Part shown: piece by piece, positions 11,230 through 22,701 of the stretch
Numbering within the stretch: position 1 is the first letter of the stretch
Layout of the letters: every line of letters begins with the position of its first letter
Assembly (NCBI GenBank): GCA_958450325.1
Contig: OY288243.1
Coordinates: 54,263,378-54,327,377 of the forward strand
Direction: 5' to 3'
Length of the DNA: 64,000 nucleotides
Origin: Agrostemma githago
Lineage: Eukaryota; Streptophyta; Magnoliopsida; Caryophyllales; Caryophyllaceae
The notes under the pieces: generated by a model
What the model saw: only the letters and a program-made list of their open reading frames with translations
Databases searched by the model: none
Told to the model about the DNA's origin: nothing
Position numbers and translations under genes: made by a program

Positions 11230-12761
11230 ATGGGTATAGAACATTTGACCGCAATGCTTCAGGCATGGTCCCAGTATTTCCGGGATGAAGACAAAGTTCA
11301 ACTGACTCAAATGAGAATTACTGCTTATTCCCGCTTCAACGACTTAGGGTAGATTCGCACCTTCTGGATGCTTGCCTATCCTTTTGGGATACTACCTATC
11401 ATGTTTTCGCATTTCCTCGAGGAGAAATATGTCCCCTTCCTGAAGAGATCGCAGCCATCGGCGGTTGGTGCCCTAATGCTCGTCCTGCCATTCCCCCGTT
11501 TTATCCCGATCCAAGGAGATTAAGGGACTTTCTTGGCTTGTCACATGCTGAGACAGCCCGTATGGTGAAGGGAGATTTTGTTTCCTTATTTGATCTAGAC
11601 GATAAATTTACGAATTCTAGCGGCGTAAGAGTTACTCCCACCCATAGGCGCAGGGCTTTCGCTTTTTGCATGCTACATCGATATGTCTTCGAAGGAAGAA
11701 TGGAGGCTGACTCGTGCTTGGGTCAAATTAGACTGATAGGCATAGTTGATCAGATGGAGATGGGTCACAGCCCGGCCTAGCTGACAACTGAGGAAATCAT
11801 TACGGGCCTTGATGCTAGAAGACTTGACCCGGACCAACAATTGACGGGAAGTACCCGTCTTTTGCAGGTATTATCTCGCGTTTTTCTTTCTTTTCTCTTT
11901 GTTTTTTGATTTCTGATGTACAGAGGCCACTCGATCGAGTGGACCCGTCACTCGATCGAGTGACCTCGATAAAAACCTCATGTTTGTTTCCAGACGAGCC
12001 ACCTGATCGAGTCAGACATGACACTCGATCGTGTGCCTGCCAGCGGACAGATTCTTACTTATGTAAATCCGTTTCTTCTCCTTTTCCTTTGTCAGATTTG
12101 GTTATCCGAGCGCTTGTCGATCATAGAGCCCCCGGTGAGCATATCCAAATATCGTAGTTGCCAGATTAGCTCAAGGAAAAGGCGAATAAGCTCGAGTCAT
12201 CACATGAATCGTACTTATTGGGATGAGGAATTAAAATTCCATAGTGGGCCCTTGATTAGATGCACAGTTATTTGGTGGCTCCTCTCGAAACTGACGGGGC
12301 TAGCTAAGAAAGACAAAGCCCGCTACTTGGTGATCCTGTCTTTGGATTGGACCGTTCATATCTACCCGGACCACATTCTGAGGCAGTTTGGTTCGTTTCA
12401 GCAAATCCCTGAGACTGAAGCAATAATTAGCGTTTCGCTCCAATTGACGGACGCTATGTGTGACACGTGGCTACAACGTTGGTTTACCCGTGCCATACGG
12501 ACTATGCCCCGTCCTTGCCAAACCGTCTTGGTTTTGGATTCATATCGAAAATGGGCTTCCGAGGAGTCTGAAGAGTCCCGTAAAGCTTTGAAGACTGACG
12601 AGGCTTTTGACTTCGTTCGTCGGGAAACAGTGAAAGATAATAGGGGGTTATTTGATGAAGGAGAAACTCCCGCTACCCTTGTTCGACTGGAGTCAGGTCT
12701 TAAGCCAAAAACTAAGACTCGAACTAAAGAGACCGGTGCTAGTGACTCACGGGTCGGCTAA
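11230..12761 (+). pseudogene. Antisense additional ORF of element B, plant mobile domain/DUF7745-like, one intron
   Basis: Read opposite to gag-pol. Exon 1 runs from ATG 11230 (MGIEHLTAMLQAWSQYF) to 11867; a GT-AG intron of 228 bp (11868-12095) separates it from exon 2 (12096-12761). Breaks are a TAG at 11348-11350, a one-base loss near 11390, and a TAG at 11778-11780. Outside these the reading is continuous: RDFLGLSHAETARMVKGDF, RRRAFAFCMLHRYVFEG, IWLSERLSIIEPPVSISKY, YWDEELKFHSGPLIR, then an acidic/basic tail. Antisense ORFs between pol and the 3' LTR are known in Retand and Grande elements. The family assignment is from memory of the fold pattern and is only moderately sure. The intron carries CTCGATCGAG palindromes. 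Confidence 0.65.
11938..12035. repeat. CTCGATCGAG palindromes within the intron of the antisense gene
   Basis: The two copies near 11938-11963 are CACTCGATCGAGTG; two weaker ones lie at 12001-12035. The motif is the same as in the LTRs of this element. Confidence 0.8.
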
Positions 12762-13190
12762 GCCCCCAGACTGACATGGAGAAAAGACTTGGACCGATAT
12801 TAGCAGCCCGAGACAGATTGGGCCTACGAGACCGATTACCAGAAAATGTGAGGACCCGACTAGGACCGACTGAGTCGACTGAGGACTCGAGTTCGAGGAA
12901 ACGAGTCTGAGCTAAAGAGGTTCCCGTAGTGATTCGGGAGCTCTCACCTCCACGACGTCGCCAATGGACAGAAAAAGAAGCTAAAGACAAGGGAAAGGGC
13001 AAGATGCCCTAGATGCCGAGCCCCTAATTTTTAATATTTAAGTATTACTATTATTTATTTTAGTGTCATGAGCTTTCTTTTTTTTTGGATTTTTTTGCAA
13101 TTTTGTAATCTTCTGAGTCTATCGGATTTTTTTTTTAAATAAATAATGGAAGTCTATTAAAAACCGTTCCTGTCTCTTTTTTCGATTGCA
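12762..13190. other. Region downstream of the antisense gene
   Basis: The first 250 bp continue gene-like composition with stops (probably the decayed end of the antisense gene); the rest is T-rich. AATAAATAATGG at 13138-13149 could serve as a poly(A) signal for the plus-strand transcript. Confidence 0.35.
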
Positions 13191-13258
13191 GTGGTTGTGC
13201 CCTTTTGAGGGGCAGCCTACGTATCCACAATTAATGGAATCAAACCAAACGTAGTTCA
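13191..13258. other. Conserved GCCTACGTATCC motif block, copy in B
   Basis: The block reads GTGGTTGTGCCC, GCAGCCTACGTATCCACAA, GGAATCAAACC and ACGTAGTTCAG. It sits between the 3' end of the plus-strand gene (12761) and the 3' end of integrase on the minus strand (13417), that is, between convergent genes. Confidence 0.7.
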
Positions 13259-13416
13259 GATTTTCTAGTAATTTGCAATTTCGAAATACATCAAGACCAT
13301 TGGTTCAAGATGTTTACAACAGAAGAATAAATAATTCTAGCTTTTGACTAGCTTTTGAAAGTTTATTTTAAGAAACGATTTTAATAAGGTTTTTGCAAAT
13401 GACATTGAGAAAGGGC

Positions 13417-14490
13417 TTAAGGGTAGTAATGCTTTAGCTGGTCCAGGTTGGTTGGGTTGACAAACTCGTTCCCGTCCAGGTCTGTCAGCATCACAGCTCC
13501 GCCTGATAGAATCTTCTTTACCAGAAATGGCCCGGCCCAATTAGGTTTGAATTTTCCCCCTGGGTCTACTGGTAATAAGGTTCGAACAGACTTGAGAACC
13601 AAATCCCCTTCTTTAATGTTTTTGGGCCTCACCCTTTTGTCGAAGGCCCATTGAATCCTCTTTTGATATATTTGTATGTTATTGAGGGCACGTAAACGTC
13701 GTTCGTCTAAAAGGACTAGCGAGTCATATCGTGCTCGAACCCTATCGGCTTCAGGTACTTGACTTTCTAGCAGAATCCGAAGGGACGACACTTCCAATTC
13801 GACCGGCTGGACTGCTTCCATTCCGTATGTTAGGTAATACGGTGGTGCGACGGTTGCTGTACGGATTGACGTCCGGTATCCCCATAGTGCAAAGGGTATT
13901 TTATCGGGCCAGTCCCGGTAATTGTCAGCAATCTTTTTGAGTATAGTGACAATTGTCTTATTAGCCGCTTCTACCGCTCCATTTGTTTGGGGTCGGTAGG
14001 GAGAAGTTGTATGTCTTTGAATCTTATACTTAGTAAGCAGGGCCACTGTCTCGGCTTGAAAGTGGGTCCCGTGGTCACTGATAAATTCGTGCGGGATCCC
14101 GTACCGACATATTATCTTATTTTGGATAAATTTAGCGACACGCTTGACGTTGAGAATACGATAAGACTCAGCTTTGACCTATTTGGTGAAATAGTCGATA
14201 GCTACCAAAATGAAGCAGTGTCCACCGGTTCCCGAAGGATTTATCTTCCCGATTATGTCGATACCCCATGTTGAAAATGGCCAAGGCGACGTCATGGTAT
14301 ACAACAGGGATGGCGGCATATGTTGTACATTGGCGAAAATTTGACAGTTATGACAATGCTAGACATATAACTGGCAGTCGGTTTCCATGCTATTCCAGTA
14401 ATATCCGAGCCTCATGATTTTCCGGACTAGCATCTTGGCATTCATGTGTAGACCGCACTCTCCGTCGTGTACTTCGGCCATAACCTTTTC
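13417..14490 (-). pseudogene. Integrase of element B
   Basis: This is the C-terminal part of pol, which inserts the cDNA into the chromosome. The zinc-binding HHCC region lies around 14300-14480 (HDGECGLHMNAKMLVRKI ... HCHNC). The core shows the three acidic positions: D in WGIDIIG, D in FISDHGTHF, and E in NGAVEAANK. A C-terminal GPFLVKKILSGGAVMLTDLDG segment ends in LDQLKHYYP. Two in-frame stops, at 14359-14361 and 14179-14181 (a Trp codon in FTKWVKAES-like context), break it. It is in the same frame as RT. There is no chromodomain, as expected for the Tat group. Confidence 0.92.
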
Positions 14491-15195
14491 AGCTTTAGCT
14501 TTATCGACACATAGGAGAAGAGCCCCTTGTGCTGTCTTTTTGTAGAGTTGTCCGTCGTCGGTACGGACGAACTGGGTTGCCAGCCTTCGCAAGACTTTCT
14601 TGCCTCGATTGTCGGTCCCGGGAGGATATTCTCCGGTCGTTAGGTATGCTAATACAGCTTGATACCATGGTTCAGGATCAGGTATCTCGATATCTTCGGT
14701 GTCGTGGATGTATGCCGGCTCAAACCGTCTTTCGACACAAATTGGCATACTGGTCAAGTGATCGGGAATATTCAATAAAGATACCAATTTTGAGAGTGCA
14801 TCTGCAAATTGATTTTCTTCCTGAGGTAAGTATATATACTCAACCTTTTGGAATTGTTTCTCGAGATCCCTTACTCGTGCCTGGTAGGCTACGAGATTAG
14901 CATTCCGAGTTTTCCATTTTTGGAGCGCTTGATTAATGACCAGAGACGAATCACCGTGTACTTGGAGGTTCGTGACCCCTAAGTCGGCGGCAACTTGTAG
15001 CCCGTGGATACACGCTTCATACTCAGCAGCATTATTAGTGACGTCAAAGTCTAATTTGATATAAACGGGAGTATGTTCCCCTTTTGGTGAGAATAGAAGA
15101 ATCCCGACTCCGAATCCTCGAAAATTGGATGCCCTGTCGAAGTACAAGTCCCATGTTTCAGTATCGGTATGGAAAATATCTTCATCTGGGAAGGG
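14491..15195 (-). pseudogene. Archaeal-type RNase H (aRNH) domain of element B
   Basis: A second RNase H lies after the usual one: LYFDRASNFRGFGVGILL, TNNAAEYEACIHGLQVA, LQVHGDSSLVINQ and QFADALSKL. The acidic residues D, E, D and D of the RNase H fold are visible. An additional archaeal-like RNase H before integrase is a hallmark of Tat elements. The segment continues the RT frame after a TAG at 15196-15198. Confidence 0.85.
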
Positions 15196-16896
15196 CTAAG
15201 TGTCGGTGTGTCCTTCTTCAACCACGGGACTGTCGGCGAGAAACTCGACTACTATCCGGCCCTTTATAGCTTTCAAGGGCACGAATTTTAAGTCAAACTC
15301 TGCCAACATGAGAGTCCATCTTGACATTCTGCCATTGAGGATTGGCTTTTCGAAGAGGTACTTGATTGGATCCATCTTAGACAGCACTTGTACCTCATAG
15401 ATGAGCATATAATGTCGAAGCTTTTTAGTGGCCCAAACCAGAGCTAAACATGTCTTTTCGAGCATGGTATATTTGCATTCATACTCTAAAAACTTCTTGC
15501 TGATGTAGTAGATAGCTCGTTCTTCGGAATTGACCGTCTGAGCTAGCATAGCCCCTATGGCTGTCTCGTTCGTTGTAAGGTATAATGAGAGAGGCAAACC
15601 GGGTTGAGGCGGTATCAAAACTGGTGGCGCGGATAAGATTTCCTTAATTCTATCGAATGCCATTTGACATTTGTCGTCCCATAATATTCGTTCCCCTATC
15701 TTCAGTTTCTTGAAAATCGGTTCACATACCATGGTTAATTTTGAAATGAACCTGCTAATGTACTGGACCTTTCCGAGAAATCCTCTTATTTCTTTTTCGG
15801 TTTTAGGAGGTTGCATCTCGGTAATGGCCTTGATTTTAGCTGGATCGACTTCGATGCCACGTTCGCTAACGATATGACCCAGTAATTTGCCAGATGTTAC
15901 CCCGAAACTGCACTTTTGAGGGTTTAACCTCATGTTGTATTTTCGTAATTGGGTGAAGAATTTTCTTAGGGCGGTGATGTGACCGTCCCTGTTTTTAGAT
16001 TTGACGATCATGTCGTCTACTTAAACTTCCACTTCTTTATGCATCATGTCATATAATAAAGTTGTGGCGGTTTGTTGATATGTGGCACCGGCGTTTATAA
16101 GACCGAACGGCATGACGGTATAGCAGTAAGTACCCCAAGGTGTAATGAAGGTGGTCTTACTCATATCTTCTTCTGCCATTTTTATTTGATTATACCCGGC
16201 ATACCCATCCGTAAATGATAGAGGGACTTGATCAGCTGTGTTATCCACCAGTATATCGATGTGTGGTAATGGGAAATTGTCTTTCGGGCTCGCCTTGTTA
16301 AGATCCCGAAAATCTACACAGACGCGCACCTTACCGTCCTTTTTAGGAACCGGCACGATGTTTGCAACCCAATCCGGATATTCGGATACCTGTATGAAGC
16401 CGGCCTTGAATTATTTATCGACTTCTTCCTTGACCTTAAGGGACCATTCGGGCCTCATCCGGCGGAGTTTCTGCTTAACCAGCTTAATTCCATCTTTGAT
16501 CGGTATATGGTGTTCGGCTATTTCCCGGTCTATCCCCGGCAAGTCCTTGTAGGACCATGCAAAGACATCTTTGAATTCCTGGAGAAGGTTCGTGAATTGT
16601 TGTTTCTCCTCGGGATCTAAGGATAACCCTATCTTAAGTATCTGAGGTTCTAAGGTTTTTCCCACGTTGATGGACTCGGTTTCTTTGATTGCCGGGTTCT
16701 GAGACTCCCTCTGCTCTAGTTGCTTGATCAGATATGGAGGTAAGGATACCTGTTCGTCGGGTTTCTCAATGTGATTGCACAAAACATTTTTGAAATTGAA
16801 AGTATTTTGAAAATGAGACAAAGTTGTAAGCAAAACGGTTGTTATTATTGATTGAAAATTTAGAAAATAGCTGGAAAAGAGCTGCCATTTGATCAT
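15196..16896 (-). pseudogene. Reverse transcriptase and RNase H of element B
   Basis: The RT copies genomic RNA into cDNA. Motifs in order: VPVPKKDGKVRVCVDFRDLN, KDNFPLPHIDILVD, FTDGYAGYNQIKM, TPWGTYCYTVMPFGL, then the catalytic VDD, then LGHIVSERGIEVDPAKIKAI and the connection/RNase H part (YYISKKFLEYECKYTMLEK). One frame runs through the whole of pol, with stops at 16411-16413 and 16021-16023; the second replaces the Tyr of YVDD, so no active enzyme can be made. A further stop at 15196-15198 precedes the aRNH. Confidence 0.93.
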
Positions 16897-17457
16897 TGGT
16901 CAGTGGCGGGATAGATAAGGTGCTCGGGACAGGCCCCGAAGCACCGGTCGCAGGAGTTAATAAAGGGAGATGGGTGATTACAGGAGTGACTCTAGCACCA
17001 GACTCACTAGACTCGATCTCAGACTCTGACTCGGACTCCGATTCGGACTCAGACTCAGACGCAGGTATTTCTCCTTCTCCAGTGATCAGCTTGTAAGTCC
17101 TTCCTTGACTGTCAGTCCATTTGACAGTCTTTCTCCAGGCTCTCTCTCTCCTGTCTCGGATCCTACGTCCGAGATTAGCTTCGTCGGGTCAAACCTATTG
17201 CTGCGAAGAATAAGGTTGACCAGGTCTTCCTTTGGTGTTGGGGCCGCGACTTCTTTTCCAAAAAGTAGTCCTAGCGCGGGCTCAGCATTGCTAGCATCTT
17301 TGGTCTGGATAAGGGCGAAGATATCATCTGGTATGAAGTTGCAGTCCTGGGCCAAGTGGGTCCCAGGGTGCGTGACATTGGGCAAGTATAGGTCCATTTG
17401 GATAGGCCCAAAAACTGGAGTAACAAAAGTAACGATGTTAGTTCTTGTTTGGCCCAT
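16897..17457 (-). pseudogene. Gag-Pro C-terminal region with Ser/Asp/Glu-rich linker, element B
   Basis: Residues such as FIPDDIFALIQTKD, ALGLLFGKE and LILRSNRFDPTKLI match the C-terminal part of the element C polyprotein. A GA-rich slippage site near 17150 shifts the frame. It is followed by a run of Ser-Glu/Ser-Asp pairs (17000-17060), the same acidic linker with which the C and D reading frames end. A deletion near 17440-17460 removes about 25 residues relative to C. Confidence 0.75.
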
Positions 17458-18390
17458 ATATATTTTCCGGGGTCATGGTGTACACTAAGCCAAATTGAGA
17501 CCTCCCATCATTTAGGACTTCGACAATTTTTCCAGCGGGAAGATTCGGCCTCGAAGTAGCCCCCGGTAGATACCCCAGATTTTGTAGCATCCTATCGATG
17601 CTAGCTGTGAAGTAGGGTCGGAAGAGATACTTGTCTTCAATTATTCCTATGAAATCGAATGCCCAGAGATCCGTGCGGCCCGAGGTGTTACAGTTAGCCA
17701 CAGTCATAGGTGTTGCCTCCAAGGTGATGACGCTATCGTGTAAAGGCAACTTGATTTTCCGGTGTAGGGTGGAGGATACCGCCTTGACGGCGTGGATCCA
17801 TGGTCTCCCTAGGAGCAGGTTGAAGGAAGAGGTGACATCAATCACCTAAAATTCCATCTTCTTTTCTACTGGGCCGGTTATGATGGTTAGTTTCACGGCC
17901 CCAGCTACTGATCTTGGACTTCCGTCGAAGGCCTGGATGGTCTGAGCTGTTGGAATATAGTCGGCCTCGGTAATGCCGAGGGCTTCGGCGGTCCTCAAGG
18001 GGAGGACGTTAACTACGGACCCATCGTCGATTAGGGTCATTGGGAGGTACTTTCCACGGCAGATCACCGTGATGTAGAGGGCCATGTTGTGGGTAGGCCC
18101 AAATGAGGGTAGATCAGCGTTGGAGAAGGTAATTAGTGGGCCTTCTTCCTTAGCTTTGCCTTTTAGGTGAGGTAGGACCGTGGCTATGATTTCAGCTGGG
18201 GTAGCCAAAGATTTGATCTTGACTTGGTCGAGGGCCTTAGTAAGCGCCTCTCGATGTTCTTGTGAGCTTACTAAGAGTTGTCATATAGAGAGGTCAACCC
18301 GAGTCTTCTTTAGTTGCTTCACGAGAGTCTTTTCGGTGGTTGGCTCTTCCGGGACGGCCTCCACCCTAACTGGTTCGGTGACGATAGGAC
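17458..18390 (-). pseudogene. Retropepsin-like protease region of element B
   Basis: The aspartic protease motif LIDDGSVVNVLP is present with flanking ALYITVICRGKYLPM and a downstream LLGRPWIHAVKAV block. Stops at 18281-18283 (a Trp codon in C) and 17846-17848 (a Gln codon in C) interrupt it. The function is polyprotein cleavage in the virus-like particle. Confidence 0.85.
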
Positions 18391-19268
18391 GGGGTATCGA
18401 GTAGATTGACCTCGTCGAAGATGCTGCGAGTAGCAGCTGCGGTTGTGGGCTTGCTTGTGGATGAGCTGGCCCCTTGATAACCTTTGGTAGAGGCCTTAGT
18501 AAGGCTCTCTAATCTCAAATCATCCTCAATCCTCGTCCCCATTTCCGTCAAGGTGGTGAAGTTGGGTATGATCGCGTACCGAAGATGGACCAGGCAGGAG
18601 GGGAGGAGATTCTTCACGAAGGCGTCCACTAAAACATTTTCTCTGGGCTTATCGACCAGCTTCACACTCTCGGCCCTCCATCGTTGAAGGTATTTCGTAA
18701 ATCCTTCCTTGGGTTCCTGGGCCATAACCTCCACGGTGCGCGTCGTGGTCTGGATTTCAGTGTTGTCGAGAAAGTTCCGAGCAAATTCCGTTGCCACGTC
18801 ATCCCAGGTCTTGTATTTCTTGGGATCAAGCCTGTAGTACCAGGCTTTTGGATGCTTCTCAAGAGAGGAAGCAAAAAGGTGCTTGAACATGGTCGATTTC
18901 ACTCATTTGACGGCCATGAATTCCTTGAAAGCCCGAATGTGGTGCACCGGGTCTTCAGTACCTTCGAACATTGGGATGCCCGTAAGGTTGAGGTTGGCGG
19001 GCAGTTCGTCAATCAAGGGTGAATAAATGCGAGCATTCTCCGTGTGGATCGAGTTGTTGGTTGATAAATGGACCTGTTCCTGCAGTTTGCGGACTGCACC
19101 AGCCAATTCAGCTAAAGGCCCAGTAGTCTCGGTGTTACCAATAGGAGTTCCTTGTTCCACGGCGCTTACACGGGTGATGAGGGATATTTGGTCTTCCCTT
19201 ATTTTCATCAATTGGGTCTCAAGCTTAGCCAACGAGGCTGTCAATTCGTCGACGGCTTCTTGCATCAT
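18366..19268 (-). pseudogene. gag of element B
   Basis: The start is the double Met at 19263-19268, aligned with the C start. A coiled-coil N-terminus (LTASLAKLETQLMKIREDQ) is followed by the gag domain (FEGTEDPVHHIRAFKEF, LEKHPKAWYYRLDPKKYKTW, EGFTKYLQRWRAESVKLVD). A TGA at 18903-18905 breaks it. Near 18390 the reading jumps from EVNLLDT to the pre-protease region; the roughly 110 residues with the zinc knuckle that C has are missing. Confidence 0.9.
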
Positions 19269-20317
19269 GGATCTGGTGAAGGGTGGCCTGTCTGTAAGAA
19301 TATCCCGTAATCAGAAACGGAACGCGGATCTTGGAATCAAACAGTACATCCCGAGCAAAGAAAAGACTTAGACGAGAAAACGACTCGAGATCGACACCTA
19401 GACGGATGACTCGTGGGTGGTGGGCCTTCCTTAGGATTCGGTTGAGTGGGCCTAGTCCTGCTCGAAGGAAAGTCCACGTGAGAATTCCCCAGGCTTTGGA
19501 CTCGAAAGTGTAAATGGGCCCGCCTTTGTAGGAGTCCGTCTTACGTAGGTGGGCCGTGCCTTGACACGTAAGGCGGACTGGGATAGGGAGGAAACCCGTG
19601 ATGTAAGATCGACGAAGTTTCGACGCTAGAGATTTTGACAACTTATGACAAGACCCGACACTACTAAATACGGGAAATCGTAAGAAAAGGAAAGCTTTGA
19701 AAAGGGAAATTTGAATTTTTAGAAAAAATCCGAGAAAGTCAGATGGACGGCCAGATATTTTTTGAAAATCGGCAAAGGGCCATCGGGCCGGAATTTTTTT
19801 TGAGGTTTGAAAATGCTCGGGCAGCATACCGGCTAATAGGCTATTTTGAGTAAAATCGTAAGTCCTAAATTCGGTAGTGCCCCAGGTTTTGAAAAAATGG
19901 ATAATTTTGAAATATGAAAGTAACAATTTTTGAAAAAGAGATGAGATGTAAGCCAAGTAGCATGTAGTCATGGAAGCAGTATAATGACACCATGTATGCT
20001 CCTAGTCTAAATCTCGGTCGGTCGAAATAGGGTCTATACCAACAACGACGACTTTCACGCAAATCAGGACGGACTTCCTAAGCCGAATTGGACTTAGAAC
20101 ATGCCGTAAAACCCATGAGAGTTCCGCCATCGAAGTCTTTAGTGCACCCATTTAGGAATGCACCGCGGTATAGTGGGACGTCGGTCACAAGTAACTGGCC
20201 TGGGAAAAAATCGGGTTATGCATGAACCATCGAACTAAAATGCATACATTACTAATCGAACGATTTCTTTTCGAGTCTCACCCTAGGAACCCCGATGAAT
20301 AGTGGTACATCGGGAAT
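19269..20317 (-). other. 5' leader of element B
   Basis: This is noncoding and homologous to the leaders of A and C. It provides the uninterrupted sequence that shows where D and the copia element were inserted into C: the D site corresponds to about 20205-20215 and the copia site to about 19440-19450. Confidence 0.75.
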
Positions 20318-20334
20318 CCCCAGCGGAGTCGCCA
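20318..20334 (-). other. Primer binding site (tRNA-Arg type), element B
   Basis: The plus strand reads CCCCAGCGGAGTCGCCA, 3 bp from the LTR start at 20338. Confidence 0.82.
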
Positions 20335-20337
20335 AAT

Positions 20338-22696
20338 TGTGGACATGACATAGGTCCACCCCAACGCGGCCACGCACGGGTTTTGGGAGGCGAATGAATC
20401 TCATGTGAGATGGATCTCGGATTGAAATTTAAATCGAAATAGGAGTCGCCACTGAACTTTGTGGGAGTTCGGGACCGTTCGAACCCACTCTATGTCTTAG
20501 TGGGCCGTACACAAAATATGGCCCATTCTGATTTCAGAGTTTATGGGGCTCGTCCCTTTGCATTGCGATACCGATACCGACATTATTGGTAATCGTGTAT
20601 TGAATGACTCTCGTACGCAAGCGGTTTTGGACATCCGGAAACCACGGTTCTGAGTAAGGGGTGAGGGTACGTGTTGGGAAGTTCACAAAGAACACCCAAC
20701 CCCACCCGCACTTAGCGGCCTTTACTAAGATATCATTCGTTTTTGGTGTACGCCCGTTAGTTTGACGATTGAATGTTATGCAAACAAGGCTTTTTGACTA
20801 AACATGTGAATTATGTTTGACTACGTCGTTTAATGCATCTAAACTAACGTCAAAGTTCTTTTAGCATGTCATGTTCATTTAGTACAATAAAACAAACAAT
20901 GAAAGAAAGAACAGGTTACAATATACGAGCGGCATACCACCCGGGAATACAATGCAACAAACGATACAACAATTGCGATAATAATCTAGAGAACGAGTTA
21001 GAAGATGTAAGCATGACACGATGCAGTTTTGAAAGGACTAGATTCACGTGATAGACTTGACACGTGTGGCTATGGCACTCGATCGAGTGCCCCCTGTTCG
21101 AGTGGTGAGTCGATTCGCTATTTTAGTATTGATCTCGAAATTGCTTTCAATTTTTGAAAACCGATTATTTCGCTAAGTCATGTAAAAATATGGCATAATT
21201 TATACCCGACTTCAAATTTTCAAAACTCGTCAATATTTGATATTTGACTACGAAATCAATATCCAATATTATTTAGAGCGATTTTTAGGAAAAAGATGTT
21301 TAGAAATTGTTTTGAATCGAAATAAATCCCTCCGCGTTGTAATGTCGTATTAGTCTTTTTAGGACTATGTGACGATTATTTCGGCATCAACGAGAATAGT
21401 TTTTTGAAAACGGTTTGTTTGATTGATTCCTTTAGATCTGACATTCGACTATAGAGTCAATATCGAATCCTTAGGGACGACACTTTTATTGCTAATTATA
21501 GTAGTACGATAATATCAATATTAGAGACGAGAAAATAAATAATAAAAAGGACGATGACGGACGACGAACGAAAAAAAAACGGAAAAAGAAAGAGAGAAGA
21601 GAAGAAAACGGGATTTGTAACACCCTCAACCTACATGCTTAATTATCTCGAAAATGGACTCGTAGTAGTAGCCTAGGCGCGAGAGCGTTAAGATGTATAT
21701 AGGTGAGTTACGGTGTGTATGGTTAGGGAGGGGATTTGGCTAGTTTTGCTCTCGGGTTTGTATATGGTTTGCCTAAAATTGCCTAGAATTTCGGGTTGTG
21801 AATGGTCGGGAATCCTATAGGATATCCAAAGGGAATGTCGGGATATAATAAGCCTAGTATTGCTGGAATTTTGGGTTGTAACTTGTGTATGTCGGGCTTG
21901 GAATTGTTGTGTTGTGAATTGTTGATGGAGTTGTAGTTGTGAATTGTGTGTGATTGTGAAAATGGCATGTGTTGAATTTATGTTAATTGTGTTGCGGGGG
22001 TGTGGTATTTATAAGATGGGATACCCGACTTAGGATAGGAGATTGGTATCTTGCAAAGGAAGAAATCAACCATTTGGGGTGAAGTATGATTCCGCTTGTG
22101 GATAGGGAAAGATTACTTGTAGGGGAAGAAACACCCGGTTTCTAGCTGAAACGAGGGTTACTCGGTCGAGTAGTGCACAGCACTCGACCGAGTGCCCGGT
22201 TTGATGCCAGATTTGGCGGTTTTTATGGGCTTACTCGACTGAGTGGCCGGTCCACTCGATCGAGTGGGTCTGAGCCGGGTAGAAGTCTCCTTTTGGAGAT
22301 CGACTTTTATCTTTAAGGGAGAGTTTTGGTTGCTCCCCTCCTCTCCATGGCTGATTTTTGTGAGGAATTAGACTTCCGACCGGATTCAAGAGGGTCGCGT
22401 GACATATTTTCTGTCTCGGAAAGGTCTTTGACCGGGGTTTGACCCGGGCGCTAAAAGACGGTTTTGCCCTTGGTCTCGGTTTTGACCCAAATTAGTCTTA
22501 TTTGACTGGAAATGACCCACTGGGCCTAGATTTGAGGTCGGTCTGGTGAGATTTTTACTCGTTAAAAGCTCGTGCCAATTACTATTCATTCCGAGTCCAA
22601 AATCGAGCGTATTAAGTCATGTTTACGTCCGATCATCATCGGGTGTTTTTTGGAAACTGCTATAGACACCTGGCGGTCAAAATGTGTGTGTCTACA
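20338..22696 (-). repeat. 5' LTR of element B
   Basis: The LTR is 2359 bp and closely similar to 8080-10501. It lacks about 165 bp near 21068 (the first palindrome pair) but keeps about 105 bp that the other LTR lost. TATA box at 22006-22013; inverted-repeat box at 20623-20643; tRNA-Arg-like GGAGTCGCCA at 20452-20461. Confidence 0.92.
22159..22267. promoter_or_regulatory. Palindrome cluster upstream of TATA, LTR B (right)
   Basis: The four motifs ACTCGGTCGAGT, CACTCGACCGAGTG, ACTCGACTGAGTG and CACTCGATCGAGTG are in the same arrangement as in the other LTR, upstream of the TATA box at 22006 on the minus strand. Confidence 0.5.
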
Positions 22697-22701
22697 CACC
22701 C

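Larger units (their letters stand above)
8080..22696 (-). mobile_element. Element B: near-complete Tat/Retand-like Ty3/gypsy retrotransposon
   Basis: It is 14.6 kb on the minus strand, with LTRs at 20338-22696 and 8080-10501, TG...CA ends and a CACCC duplication (8075-8079 and 22697-22701). The target is the LTR of element A; the empty site is visible at 174-178. Order on the minus strand: tRNA-Arg primer site, leader, gag, protease, RT, RNase H, archaeal-type RNase H, integrase, conserved motif, opposite-strand gene, tandem repeats, polypurine tract. Protease upstream of RT and integrase last is the Ty3/gypsy order. Several in-frame stops and deletions make it inactive in this copy. Confidence 0.93.

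Noticed and set aside
13417..19268. Integrated pararetrovirus (caulimovirid)
   Set aside because: Integrase, LTRs, tRNA-Arg primer site and target duplication identify an LTR retrotransposon.
19225..19971. 248-residue minus-strand open frame upstream of gag in B
   Set aside because: It lies in the leader, has no protein-like motifs, and is not conserved in the leaders of A and C.
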